Shown piece after piece: positions 1-8,556 of a stretch of DNA of 64,000 nucleotides. The notes beneath the pieces were generated by a model. It was given only the letters and a program-made list of their open reading frames with translations. It did not search any database and was not told the origin of the DNA. This DNA is from Sphingobacterium sp. CZ-2 (GTDB lineage: Bacteria > Bacteroidota > Bacteroidia > Sphingobacteriales > Sphingobacteriaceae). The translations under genes and the position numbers were made by a program. Where the stretch lies: assembly GCF_004526235.1 (NCBI RefSeq), contig NZ_CP038159.1, forward strand, positions 1,116,001-1,180,000, given 5' to 3'. Numbering within the stretch: the stretch's first letter is position 1; each line of letters opens with the position of its first letter.

Positions 1-660
1 GATCTGACTTTTAGAGTGGTGCTGTACTTTCGGGAGCTTATAAATGGATTGGAAAAGATTGATTGGTCGAATAATGACAATGAAGAATTTTCCCAATTGG
101 AACATCTGCTGATATATTTGAATTTCAACAGCAAAAAATTTATGAATTTGCTTACTGATCGTCTCGCGACCGAAGTTAACCGTTATGAACAGCCTGTCGA
201 AAGAATGGATAAGCTATTGTATTTCTATAAAGCATATAATCAATTGCACCGCAAACCCAATATGAAACTCAATCCAAAATATCGGGATTTGGACGAAGTA
301 ATCGGCAATTGGTTTTCGCAGGAAATCGTTTACTTGGAAAAGAAATTGAGATTGGTTGTCTTACCATTACAGGGAGGAACGGGTAATGGTATAGAACAAA
401 CACCAAAACAAAAAATCCTTTGCGTCCTTTCTACAGATCAAATGGCATTGATACTTAGAGCAACGGACGATCTAAGAATTATCCAGTCTAAATCACTTAA
501 CGAGTTTTTTAGGACAATAGCCCCTTATCTATCTACCCCCTATAAAGAAGATATTTCACCCGGAGCTATGCGAAGCAAAGCTTATAGCCCAGAGGAAAGA
601 GACAGGCAGATTGCCATCGAAACATTGGAACGGATCATAGAGAAGATCAAAGAATATTAG
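1..660 (+). CDS. RteC-like regulatory protein, 5' end outside window
   Basis: The reading frame is open from base 1, so the first in-window start codon (GTG at 16) is probably internal and the gene begins to the left. The visible 219 residues are soluble, with no signal peptide or membrane segment. The last 75 residues (from about LSTDQMALILRA) resemble the C-terminus of the next gene: a hydrophobic helix, then YLSTPY..DIS, then a charged helix. This layout is reminiscent of RteC, the regulator that controls excision in Bacteroides tetracycline elements. I assign the family from memory of that pattern and of the ICE context. A regulatory role is inferred. Confidence 0.5.
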   Translation, partial: DLTFRVVLYFRELINGLEKIDWSNNDNEEFSQLEHLLIYLNFNSKKFMNLLTDRLATEVNRYEQPVERMDKLLYFYKAYNQLHRKPNMKLNPKYRDLDEVIGNWFSQEIVYLEKKLRLVVLPLQGGTGNGIEQTPKQKILCVLSTDQMALILRATDDLRIIQSKSLNEFFRTIAPYLSTPYKEDISPGAMRSKAYSPEERDRQIAIETLERIIEKIKEY

Positions 661-832
661 CCTAAGAAAGACCTAAATCTTTTCTAATTTCTGCTTAAAT
701 AACCACGGGTACAAAAAGGGAACACCAAAAGTTGTACTTGTAGCCCCTTATACTTTGTCCTATTTTGGGTTTTATTCAAAAACCTTAGTTGTATGTCAGA
801 TTATAAGTTTTGTGTTTATGGAAGGAGTATCA

Positions 833-1996
833 ATGAATTGGCTGTACACATTGGAAGACAGTTTACATCCCAGTAAACTAAATATCTACGAAGAACACCA
901 CAATCTTTATCAATTAATGGCCGATTTAGAGAAAGAGATTAAGCAGTTTCGGCCTTATTTTATTGAACAGCTTGGTAATTCAGAGAAAGTTGCAAGAATT
1001 TACCTTATTCAATTAATAGAGGTGAGCAATAAAATCTATGCCTATCTAACCAAAATGTCAGCATTGTGGACGAAAGGCCATTTCCCAAACTACATACGGA
1101 ATATTTATCAACACGTTCTTTGTTTATTGGGGTCATTAATGGAAATGTGTGGGGGCTTTGACCGAGAAATCCAATTAGGACTTCCTTTAACAAACTATTC
1201 ATTATCCAATATAAGGATCATGTTAAACCAAAAGTTTGAAGTCGTCCGTAAACAAATCGGAAATTCCAATATAGATAAGCAATTAAGCGAGCTCTTGTTG
1301 TCCGGCCTGCAATCCCATATCCGAAAAAAAGAAATGAAGAAATCCGACCTTGATTACGCCTGTCTGATATTGGACAAAGTAAAAGATTCGGAAGGCTATT
1401 CAACGACAGAAATGGAAAACCTTTTATATCAATATGATTTTAATACCCCGGCTTTTTTCAATTACTGCATCATTAATTGTAACCGCGTGCTTTTGGACAC
1501 GCCAAGCCTGCATGAGCAGATGGAAATACTGATAGGATTTGAGGATAGAATAAACGGACTACCCCCAAGAACCGCTTTAAGATGGATGCCGGAAGACATA
1601 TCCATTAGAGAACAATTGAGCGTATTCCTAAAAGAGAAAAAAGCACATCTTCAACAACGGATGGAGTTGCGCCGATCTGAAATTGAAGATCATAAACTCA
1701 CCGAGGAAAACGACCGTATGGAGGTAAACGTACCTGTTACCCAATTAGGATTATTAGTGCGGTTATTTATGGAAAGAGGTATTCTACCTAAAGAGGATGT
1801 AGGACGGACTTTTGCTCACTATGCACGACACTACCGCACGCCCAAGACATCCTTTATCTCCGCCGAAAGCCTGCAAAAGAAATCTACCAATATCGAGTAC
1901 TCAACAGCAAATAAAGTTAAGGGGCATCTGATCGGTATGGTCAACTGGCTAAATGAACATCACAATACCAACCGAGATAAAGAGCATACTTCATGA
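833..1996 (+). CDS. RteC-like protein, paralogue of the preceding gene
   Basis: A soluble, helix-rich protein of 387 residues. I prefer the ATG at 833 because GGAAGGAG lies just upstream; an in-frame ATG at 755 would add 26 hydrophobic residues. The C-terminal 80 residues (VPVTQLGLLVRLFMERGIL... HYRTPKTSFIS) match the layout of the preceding gene's end, so the two look like diverged paralogues. The stop overlaps the start of the AraC gene by four bases (ATGA), so they are probably translated together. By analogy with RteC it may be an ICE regulator, but no catalytic or DNA-binding motif is obvious. Confidence 0.55.
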   Translation: MNWLYTLEDSLHPSKLNIYEEHHNLYQLMADLEKEIKQFRPYFIEQLGNSEKVARIYLIQLIEVSNKIYAYLTKMSALWTKGHFPNYIRNIYQHVLCLLGSLMEMCGGFDREIQLGLPLTNYSLSNIRIMLNQKFEVVRKQIGNSNIDKQLSELLLSGLQSHIRKKEMKKSDLDYACLILDKVKDSEGYSTTEMENLLYQYDFNTPAFFNYCIINCNRVLLDTPSLHEQMEILIGFEDRINGLPPRTALRWMPEDISIREQLSVFLKEKKAHLQQRMELRRSEIEDHKLTEENDRMEVNVPVTQLGLLVRLFMERGILPKEDVGRTFAHYARHYRTPKTSFISAESLQKKSTNIEYSTANKVKGHLIGMVNWLNEHHNTNRDKEHTS

Positions 1997-2940
1997 AGAT
2001 ACCCTATACACTCTATATAGACGACGAGCGGTTAAACCACGATGAGCAGCCCCAAGATGTTCCCGATTGGAATAGGTATCAATTACCCTTTGCTAAAGAA
2101 CGGCTTCTTTTAAAAGTGCCGGAGTTACAATTGTTCACCCAACAGTTGGTTCACGATCCATTCTTTATTGATCTGGTTGAAATTAATGTCAAGGAGCCTG
2201 CATATGTTCCTTTCGTTATCCACGATAGGCAACTATATATGTATTTTATGCTAAAAGGTACCCTGCTCTATACGACCGAAAATAAAAGACCAATTGTCAG
2301 GACACAGGCCAACACGCTCATGATGTCGTACTATGACAAAGGATCATATTTTGCCTACGCCAAGAAAGGGAAACATATTGCGCTGGTCGTGAGCATAGAC
2401 ACAGAGTGGATCAAGAGCATCGCCCATGACTATCAAAATATCCAATGTATTTTGCAAAGGTTCACGCATAGCACACGTCTTTATGATACGATGTATATAC
2501 GTCGCATGGATCGAAAAATACAGCGGTGGCTTTATAAAATTTATAGTTACTCACGAGACAATAAAGGAGCATTGGACGGAAACTTACGCAAGTATATTAG
2601 TCTTTTACTGGAATACTACGATAAGGCATTAGAAGATCAGGACAATGATATAGCTTTTGAAATAAAAATTTTTGTGGAAGCCAATTATTGCGATGAAAGA
2701 TTAAGCATTAAGTTTTTGTCCGATCACTTCAATATGACAGAACGAACCTTGACAAACATATTCAAACGAAGATACCACCTTAGCGTACAACAATATTACA
2801 CCGATCTACGGATGCAGAAAGCGATCAACCTAATGGATCAGGAGAGCATCAGCATCAAGGACGTGTATATGAAAGTTGGATATACCGATGAAAGGACTTT
2901 TCGCTATGCCTTAGAGAGCTACCAAAAGCGCAATAAGTAA
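1993..2940 (+). CDS. AraC family transcriptional regulator
   Basis: 315 residues. The N-terminal two thirds are a probable sensing/cupin-like domain. The last 90 residues form the double helix-turn-helix of AraC regulators: FVEANYCDERLSIKFLSDHF as the first helices, NMTERTLTNIFKRR as the first recognition helix, then ISIKDVYMKVGYTDERTFRYAL as the second HTH. The start codon overlaps the previous stop, so the two genes are coupled. Likely targets are its own operon or the MauE/DUF6520 genes downstream. The signal sensed cannot be read from the sequence. Confidence 0.85.
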   Translation: MKIPYTLYIDDERLNHDEQPQDVPDWNRYQLPFAKERLLLKVPELQLFTQQLVHDPFFIDLVEINVKEPAYVPFVIHDRQLYMYFMLKGTLLYTTENKRPIVRTQANTLMMSYYDKGSYFAYAKKGKHIALVVSIDTEWIKSIAHDYQNIQCILQRFTHSTRLYDTMYIRRMDRKIQRWLYKIYSYSRDNKGALDGNLRKYISLLLEYYDKALEDQDNDIAFEIKIFVEANYCDERLSIKFLSDHFNMTERTLTNIFKRRYHLSVQQYYTDLRMQKAINLMDQESISIKDVYMKVGYTDERTFRYALESYQKRNK

Positions 2941-3027
2941 CCATTTTTCCGAAAATTGAAAGATATGGTAAGATTTTAACACAAGTTTGCTCAATTTTTA
3001 CCGTTTCTTTCTTTCCCACGTTTCCAT

Positions 3028-3050
3028 CTTTGGTGAACTTTATACCAAAG
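3028..3050. promoter_or_regulatory. 7-base inverted repeat upstream of mauE-like gene
   Basis: CTTTGGT (3028-3034) and ACCAAAG (3044-3050) form a perfect inverted repeat with a 9-base spacer, 32 bases before the next start codon. It could be an operator for the AraC protein encoded just upstream or a leader hairpin. No function is shown. Confidence 0.3.
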
Positions 3051-3081
3051 GATGATACAGCATCATTAGCTACTAAAAGCA

Positions 3082-3582
3082 ATGGAAACAACAATTACAT
3101 ATCAAGACCAACGAAAGAAAAAACAGATAGCTTTCAATACAGTAATTGCACTATTGCTACTCCTTTGGGTGCCCGTGAGCATCGATAAGTTGATAGATTT
3201 TGCAGCCTTTAAAGATGGCATCTTAAAACAACCTTTTTCTAATGATTTAGGCTATGTTCTTATTTATACCCTGCCAGCTTTGGAGCTGCTGATCGTATTT
3301 GCATTAGTATCCGAAAAATTCCGCAGGGTTGGTTTAATCCTATCCACCTTATTAATGGCGGTCTTTACAGGTTATATAGCCGTGGCTCTCCTGGGCGCAT
3401 GGGAGAAGTTGCCTTGTGGTTGTGGATCAGTCATTAGGGGAATGACTTGGACACAGCATTTTTTCTTTAATCTATTTTTCTTAGTCCTAAGTGTTTTGGG
3501 GCTTTACTTATGGTATAAACTACGAGGTAGCACCGTGGGAAATGGAGCTACCGAGGGCGGGTCGGCCAAAAGACGGTTATAA
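3082..3582 (+). CDS. MauE/DoxX-like four-helix membrane protein
   Basis: 166 residues with about four hydrophobic segments (roughly residues 18-35, 55-75, 83-103, 127-150). Between helices three and four lies LPCGCGSVIRGMTW, a paired-cysteine motif seen in small MauE-type proteins of Bacteroidota. MauE family members are thought to move thiol-disulfide equivalents across the inner membrane. That fits the TlpA-type thioredoxins encoded downstream, but a link is inference. The next gene, 31 bases later, is probably in the same operon. Confidence 0.65.
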   Translation: METTITYQDQRKKKQIAFNTVIALLLLLWVPVSIDKLIDFAAFKDGILKQPFSNDLGYVLIYTLPALELLIVFALVSEKFRRVGLILSTLLMAVFTGYIAVALLGAWEKLPCGCGSVIRGMTWTQHFFFNLFFLVLSVLGLYLWYKLRGSTVGNGATEGGSAKRRL

Positions 3583-3613
3583 AAATATTTTATAACGTCA
3601 AAATTCTAAGACA

Positions 3614-3901
3614 ATGAAAAAGTTAAAAGTAAATGTATTATCGATTGCGGCATTAGCGATCGGAGTATTAACGATGTCGTTTAAGATGGTTAAAAAAATC
3701 ACTCATGATGAAGAAATGGTATGGCGTTATACCCCTTCGACGCCAGCCGGGCATAACAACCCAGCAAATTATGTCCCTGCCAGTGGAAGCGAAAACTGTC
3801 CCAATGAGTCGGATGTTCGCTGTACCTTGGAAGCGCCTGATAATGGAAGCGGACAACCAGATCTTTCACAAGCTACCAACATTACATTTAAAGCGAGGTA
3901 G
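3614..3901 (+). CDS. small exported DUF6520-like protein
   Basis: 95 residues with a signal-peptide-like N-terminus (MKKLKVNVLSIAALAIGVLTMSF). The mature part is polar, with two cysteines in ENCPNESDVRCTL. This resembles the short Bacteroidota DUF6520 proteins often found beside MauE-like genes; the family name is given from memory. Two cysteines next to a thiol-handling membrane protein suggest an oxidised or reduced periplasmic peptide, which is inference. A strong terminator follows directly. Confidence 0.6.
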   Translation: MKKLKVNVLSIAALAIGVLTMSFKMVKKITHDEEMVWRYTPSTPAGHNNPANYVPASGSENCPNESDVRCTLEAPDNGSGQPDLSQATNITFKAR

Positions 3902-3910
3902 TTAGCCATT

Positions 3911-3939
3911 AAAAAGCGGAACTTCGCGTTCCGCTTTTT
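3911..3939. terminator. bidirectional rho-independent terminator
   Basis: AAAAAGCGGAA (3911-3921) pairs perfectly with TTCCGCTTTTT (3929-3939) around a 7-base loop. A T run on one strand and an A run on the other let it serve the genes on both sides: the DUF6520-like gene on + and susD on -. Confidence 0.9.
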
Positions 3940-3946
3940 CTTACAA

Positions 3947-5305
3947 CTAACGTGGATTCTGCTGAATCCCGGTCATTTCAATGACGGCAGATGGAATGGG
4001 AAATACATACCTATTATCGTTAGGCGATAATACATATTCCTTATCTGCTATCTTCTTCTTCAGAGTCACAGCGAATCTAGGCTCTTTATTCAAGCGCTTT
4101 AAATCAGACCATCTCAGTCCCCTAAATACTAATTCTTTTCTTCGCTCATCCAAAATTATTTTTAAGGCATCAACCTCTGTCATTGTGGAATAGGGAATGT
4201 AAGATTCTGCTTTCCATCGTTTTGATAGTAGAGCATCCAAATCTTGTAGTCCTTTCTCGGTTTGACCTAGGCGGGCATAACATTCCGCCCTTATCAGAAA
4301 CAGTTCGTCAGTCGCCAATCCGTTAAACAGTCCATCATCACCATTGTAACCTGATTTGTAACTGAAAGTCCCGTCGCCATTACTAATAAAAAACAAGGTC
4401 CTTCGAAGATCATCGTGGTGGTAAGACGCAAACAACTCAGGATCGATTTTAGGCACCGGTGGATAAGGCAAAAAGTTCCAAAGCCGCACATGATAGATTA
4501 CCTCTTCATTAAATATGGCAAATGGATTTTGGGCTGTCATGTCTAACGTATTATAATTTATGAGCTGACTATGCGAAGCCAGCGCCTCACTTGCAGAAGC
4601 TCGCGCTAGTTCATACCGACCTATGTTTAGATAAATCCTGGCTAAAAAAGCGTATGCAGCAGTTTTTGTTGGCCTAGTTTTTAATGTAGTTGTTTCATTC
4701 AACAGAACTACTGCCTCTTGCATATCCTTTATGATTTGCTCGTAACATTCCGCAACCGTAGCGCGTTTGACCGGGATATTAAAATCCGAGGATAGCCTTA
4801 AAGGGATACCAAGATCAGATTTTGAGGTTGTGTTATCCCATGCTTTAGAGAAAATCTGTAACAGACTGTAAAACGCATAAGACCGAAAAAACAAAGCCTG
4901 TCCACGAATATCATCTATCTGATTTTGTGTGCCTTGTTTTATCTCTCCATTGGCAATCGCGTCTAGAATAACGTTAGCGTTGTAAACGGCTACATACGGC
5001 AAAGACCAGTCGTTTCGTTCCATATCGTCAAATACATGATCTCCCCAAATATAACTCTGCCGATGCGATTGCCAGCTAAGTGATTGCCAGTCTTCGGTAA
5101 GCAAATAAAAATCACCAGCGGCAAACTCACCCGATGTAGGATGGGCCGTTATAAATACACTCGTATTGTTCAATAAAGCCTGAGCGTCTTTTACCGATGA
5201 CAGGACAACCAATTTCTTATTTGGCTTTTCATCCAAAAATTTTTCACATCTCACGAACAGAACACAGGATATTGCGGCCAGTATGTATAAGATTCTTCTT
5301 TTCAT
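3947..5305 (-). CDS. susD-like: SusD/RagB family outer-membrane nutrient-binding lipoprotein (module 1)
   Basis: 452 residues with a lipoprotein signal ending in FVRC (lipid-anchored Cys about residue 20), followed by the SusD signature start EKFLDEKPNKKLVVLSS. The core carries RGQALFFRSYAFYSLLQIF and ARIYLNIGRYELARASASEAL (TPR-like). The end, FPIPSAVIEMTGIQQNPR, is diagnostic of RagB/SusD C-termini. It binds substrate on the cell surface and hands it to the SusC partner encoded 20 bases upstream on the same strand. The substrate is not readable. Pairing with a TlpA thioredoxin rather than a glycosidase hints at a peptide- or thiol-containing ligand (inference). Confidence 0.9.
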   Translation of the reverse strand: MKRRILYILAAISCVLFVRCEKFLDEKPNKKLVVLSSVKDAQALLNNTSVFITAHPTSGEFAAGDFYLLTEDWQSLSWQSHRQSYIWGDHVFDDMERNDWSLPYVAVYNANVILDAIANGEIKQGTQNQIDDIRGQALFFRSYAFYSLLQIFSKAWDNTTSKSDLGIPLRLSSDFNIPVKRATVAECYEQIIKDMQEAVVLLNETTTLKTRPTKTAAYAFLARIYLNIGRYELARASASEALASHSQLINYNTLDMTAQNPFAIFNEEVIYHVRLWNFLPYPPVPKIDPELFASYHHDDLRRTLFFISNGDGTFSYKSGYNGDDGLFNGLATDELFLIRAECYARLGQTEKGLQDLDALLSKRWKAESYIPYSTMTEVDALKIILDERRKELVFRGLRWSDLKRLNKEPRFAVTLKKKIADKEYVLSPNDNRYVFPIPSAVIEMTGIQQNPR

Positions 5306-5325
5306 ATCTTGTAATATTTTTGATT

Positions 5326-8300
5326 TTAAAATGTCGCTCTACAGCCTAAGGATATAGTTACCGGCAGTGGGTAGCCTCCTGAATAATAATCTGGATCTAA
5401 GTCCGCCTTGTTAGCTCGCCATATCATTCCAAGGTTGTTCAGGTAAGCGTAGATCTGTAACTGTTTAATATATTTCCCGGTTTTGTTATCGCCCAAACGA
5501 TATGACATGTTGATATCTTGCAGCCTCAAATGATCGCCTTTCTCTACAAGTACAGTCGAATTGTTGTAAAAAGCGTCCCTCGCGGAGTTTGCCGGATAAG
5601 GTAAAGACGGGACATTTGTACTTTTCTCATCGCCAGGATTCTGCCAACGTTTTAGGTAATCAGCATGGCCGCCCCTCCAGTTTGCGTATAGCGCCAGATA
5701 ATCAATGCTACTTCTTCGGAAATAATATCCTCCTTTTAACGTCATCGTAAACGAAAGGGAGAAATCCTTGTACGAGAATGTATTGCGTAAGGAACCAAAC
5801 ACGGTAGGCACAGCCGAACCGTGAAAAACTAGTGAGGACGGCGATCCAGATGTTATAGCGTAATAATCCTTGCTTATTTCACCATCAAGATAACCTTGCG
5901 GATCGCCATTCTGGGGATCCAGTCCCGCCCAAGGATAACTATAGATGCCGTAAACCGGCTTACCCTTAAAGGGAGAAACCAGAAGTCCATACCCTACATA
6001 ATTAGCCGCCAGAGATGAACTTGACATTTCATAATTAGTGACCTGGTTGGTGGTATAATTCAAGATCGCATCTGTTCGCCATTTAAACTGGCGCTCTATA
6101 ATACGTCCATGCAGCACCAAATCTAACCCATTCCCTTTCATTTGCGCTACGTTACCCTTATATAGAAACTCAGCAGTTGGAGATATAACACCTGTGGTAG
6201 GATCAATCGGTGCTTGTCCGATCAGATCTATTCCTTTTCTCGCATAATAGTCTATACTACCTGAAAATCGATTGTTTTTAAAGCCGAAGTCAATTCCTAG
6301 GTTTAACATTCCTGATTTTTCCCAGCGTAATTCGGGATTTCCGGGGCTGAAAACGTAGGCATAATCAAGCCCTGTAAGATAGGTATTGCTGGCAGACCGC
6401 AAGGTTGTAAGCGCCGACAGCGTATTGTCGACATTACCATTGTAACCATACGTCGCTCGGAATTTGAGCACTGGCAACATGTCAAGCCTGTAGAAGTCCT
6501 CTTTATGCACTTGCCAGCTTAAACCTGACGACCACAGCGGTACCCCTTTCTGGTTGGTCGCAACACCAAATAAGTTAGAGGCATCTTTGCGCAGACTTGC
6601 CGATAACGTGTACCTATCTTTTAACGTATAAGCGGCATTTCCATAATAGGAAGTAAACCTAAATAGAACATCTTCAAAATTAGTATTATTCGGTATGCGC
6701 AACATTCCACGCAGATTGTTGTAAGTTGGAAGGAGGTCCGCATAGTTTACACTTCCGAATGTTAGAAGCTCGCCATTGTAACCATAAGTACGGTTTCTAT
6801 TGGAAGTGGTATGGGTTTGTCGAATCTCCATACCCACGATTGCCGAAAGTTCATGTATTGCATGCCAGGTTTTGTTATAGTTTAGCTGCCCTCTTCCAAC
6901 ATGGGATTTCAAGTTTGATTGCCCTAAATCGAGAAACCCACCTGTGGGAACACGGTAGTTTATTACCGATCCATCCTGATAACTGAAAAGATTAACCCAA
7001 TTGCGCGCAGGGAAACTATTAGGAACGGCATAGTTTCGGTCGCTCCCCGATTGCTGTTGATACTGATATCGTGCTTCCAGGCCAAATCCATTGGAGAGTT
7101 TATATTGGATCCCCGCATTCAAACGGATATCGTTTTGTTGTGACGTATTATCTGCGAGATTCAGTTCTTCCAAAGGTCTGTATTGCCAGTCAAGAAGTTT
7201 ATCAGAGCCGACCGTATCAATATAAGCCAGACGATATTCATAAGGTATCGCTAATGGGTTTCCATTTGCGTCAGCTAGGGAAGCATATGGGTAAAATCCC
7301 TTCGGAGCGGAATTAATCATTTGAAGGCCCAAATTATTATTTTGGCTATTGATTTGGGTGAAAACTATGCCAGCTTGGAGGTATAATCCTTCCAAGGGAT
7401 TGAAGTTATTTTCCGATCGGAGCGTTAACCTATCCAAGCCATTACGCTTTAGGTTCTCCTGGTTCTTATCCCATCCAGCCGATAGCATGTAGTTGTACTT
7501 ATTTGAGCCGCCGCTATAACTCAATGCGTACTGTTGATTGAGATTTGACTGATAAAAATATTTACTCAGGTCATTGCGTACATCAACTTTCTTAAATGAT
7601 TCAATTTGTTCATTCACTTCTTTGGAAGACAATTTCCCGTTTCTTAGCTGCGAAAGAAGTTCAACGACCGGGGAAACCACGGGTTTTCTTACGTTGTTTA
7701 AGGTGGCATTGTAGTAGCCCTTATCAAAAAGATACAACTCCAAATCAATAAAATCAGCTGCGTTCAACATCGGAGCATAGAAAAGATTGGGCTTAGCTCC
7801 ATAGGTTAGATTAGCAGAGAAATCGACGGAAGAGGGCCTATTGTATTTCCCTTTTTTGGTGGTTATTACAATTACGCCATTGGCGGCTCGTACGCCCCAA
7901 ATGGAAGCTGCCGCTGCATCTTTAAGAAACGTAATATTGTCAACATCATTGGGATTGATATTATCAATGTCCCCCTCGTAGGGGAAATTATCCAATATAA
8001 TCAGTGGGGATGCATTCCCCATAATGGTGCTCCGCCCCCTTATCGATAAACTTTTACCGCCTGATCTATTGTTGAAATTCAAGCTGCTGTTCCCTTCTAA
8101 GCGGCTAAGAATGCCAGTACTGACACTCCGGTTGATTAACTCATTGTTTAGGGTTTCAAAAGATCCCGTGGCTCTCTCCTTAGGGAGACTTTGGTATCCT
8201 GTATTAACCACGACTTCTTCCAGCTGTGTGGCTTGCGCTTTTTTAAGAGTGACCACAATAAATAACGGACTCGTATTTTTTATACCGACTCTTTTCTCGT

Positions 8301-8541
8301 GGTAACCCAGATGACTGACCAGAAGGGTATCAGCATTCGAATTGAGATGAATAGTGAAATTGCCATCACTTTTAGCAATTATAGAGCCTTGCTTACCCAT
8401 TAGCCGCACACTGCTACTGGCTAATGGTTGATTATCTTCGTTCACGACTGCTAACGAAATAGTGCGCGGCTTGGTGGTTTGCGCAACCCCGAGCGTCGCG
8501 TAGATAGTTAATATGGCAACTAGTATATATTTCATAACCAT
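5326..8541 (-). CDS. susC-like: SusC/RagA TonB-dependent outer-membrane transporter without STN domain (module 1)
   Basis: 1071 residues. A signal peptide (ends about GVAQ) leads into a carboxypeptidase-like beta domain (ISLAVVNEDNQPLASSSVRL, GYHEK), then the plug: EEVVVNTGYQSLPKERATGSFE, LIILDNFPYEGDIDNINPNDV and IWGVRAANGVIVITTKKGK. The rest is a 22-strand barrel. Unlike its paralogue at 14,513-18,052 it lacks the N-terminal STN signalling domain, so it should not signal through FecR. It probably works with the SusD encoded next. The two SusC proteins share long stretches in the plug, so they are duplicated or related modules. Confidence 0.92.
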   Translation of the reverse strand: MVMKYILVAILTIYATLGVAQTTKPRTISLAVVNEDNQPLASSSVRLMGKQGSIIAKSDGNFTIHLNSNADTLLVSHLGYHEKRVGIKNTSPLFIVVTLKKAQATQLEEVVVNTGYQSLPKERATGSFETLNNELINRSVSTGILSRLEGNSSLNFNNRSGGKSLSIRGRSTIMGNASPLIILDNFPYEGDIDNINPNDVDNITFLKDAAAASIWGVRAANGVIVITTKKGKYNRPSSVDFSANLTYGAKPNLFYAPMLNAADFIDLELYLFDKGYYNATLNNVRKPVVSPVVELLSQLRNGKLSSKEVNEQIESFKKVDVRNDLSKYFYQSNLNQQYALSYSGGSNKYNYMLSAGWDKNQENLKRNGLDRLTLRSENNFNPLEGLYLQAGIVFTQINSQNNNLGLQMINSAPKGFYPYASLADANGNPLAIPYEYRLAYIDTVGSDKLLDWQYRPLEELNLADNTSQQNDIRLNAGIQYKLSNGFGLEARYQYQQQSGSDRNYAVPNSFPARNWVNLFSYQDGSVINYRVPTGGFLDLGQSNLKSHVGRGQLNYNKTWHAIHELSAIVGMEIRQTHTTSNRNRTYGYNGELLTFGSVNYADLLPTYNNLRGMLRIPNNTNFEDVLFRFTSYYGNAAYTLKDRYTLSASLRKDASNLFGVATNQKGVPLWSSGLSWQVHKEDFYRLDMLPVLKFRATYGYNGNVDNTLSALTTLRSASNTYLTGLDYAYVFSPGNPELRWEKSGMLNLGIDFGFKNNRFSGSIDYYARKGIDLIGQAPIDPTTGVISPTAEFLYKGNVAQMKGNGLDLVLHGRIIERQFKWRTDAILNYTTNQVTNYEMSSSSLAANYVGYGLLVSPFKGKPVYGIYSYPWAGLDPQNGDPQGYLDGEISKDYYAITSGSPSSLVFHGSAVPTVFGSLRNTFSYKDFSLSFTMTLKGGYYFRRSSIDYLALYANWRGGHADYLKRWQNPGDEKSTNVPSLPYPANSARDAFYNNSTVLVEKGDHLRLQDINMSYRLGDNKTGKYIKQLQIYAYLNNLGMIWRANKADLDPDYYSGGYPLPVTISLGCRATF

Positions 8542-8556
8542 TGTTTCGTTAAATTC

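Noticed and set aside
8024..8305. 93-residue plus-strand frame inside susC
   Set aside because: Shadow of the minus-strand susC frame, which has clear domain structure throughout.
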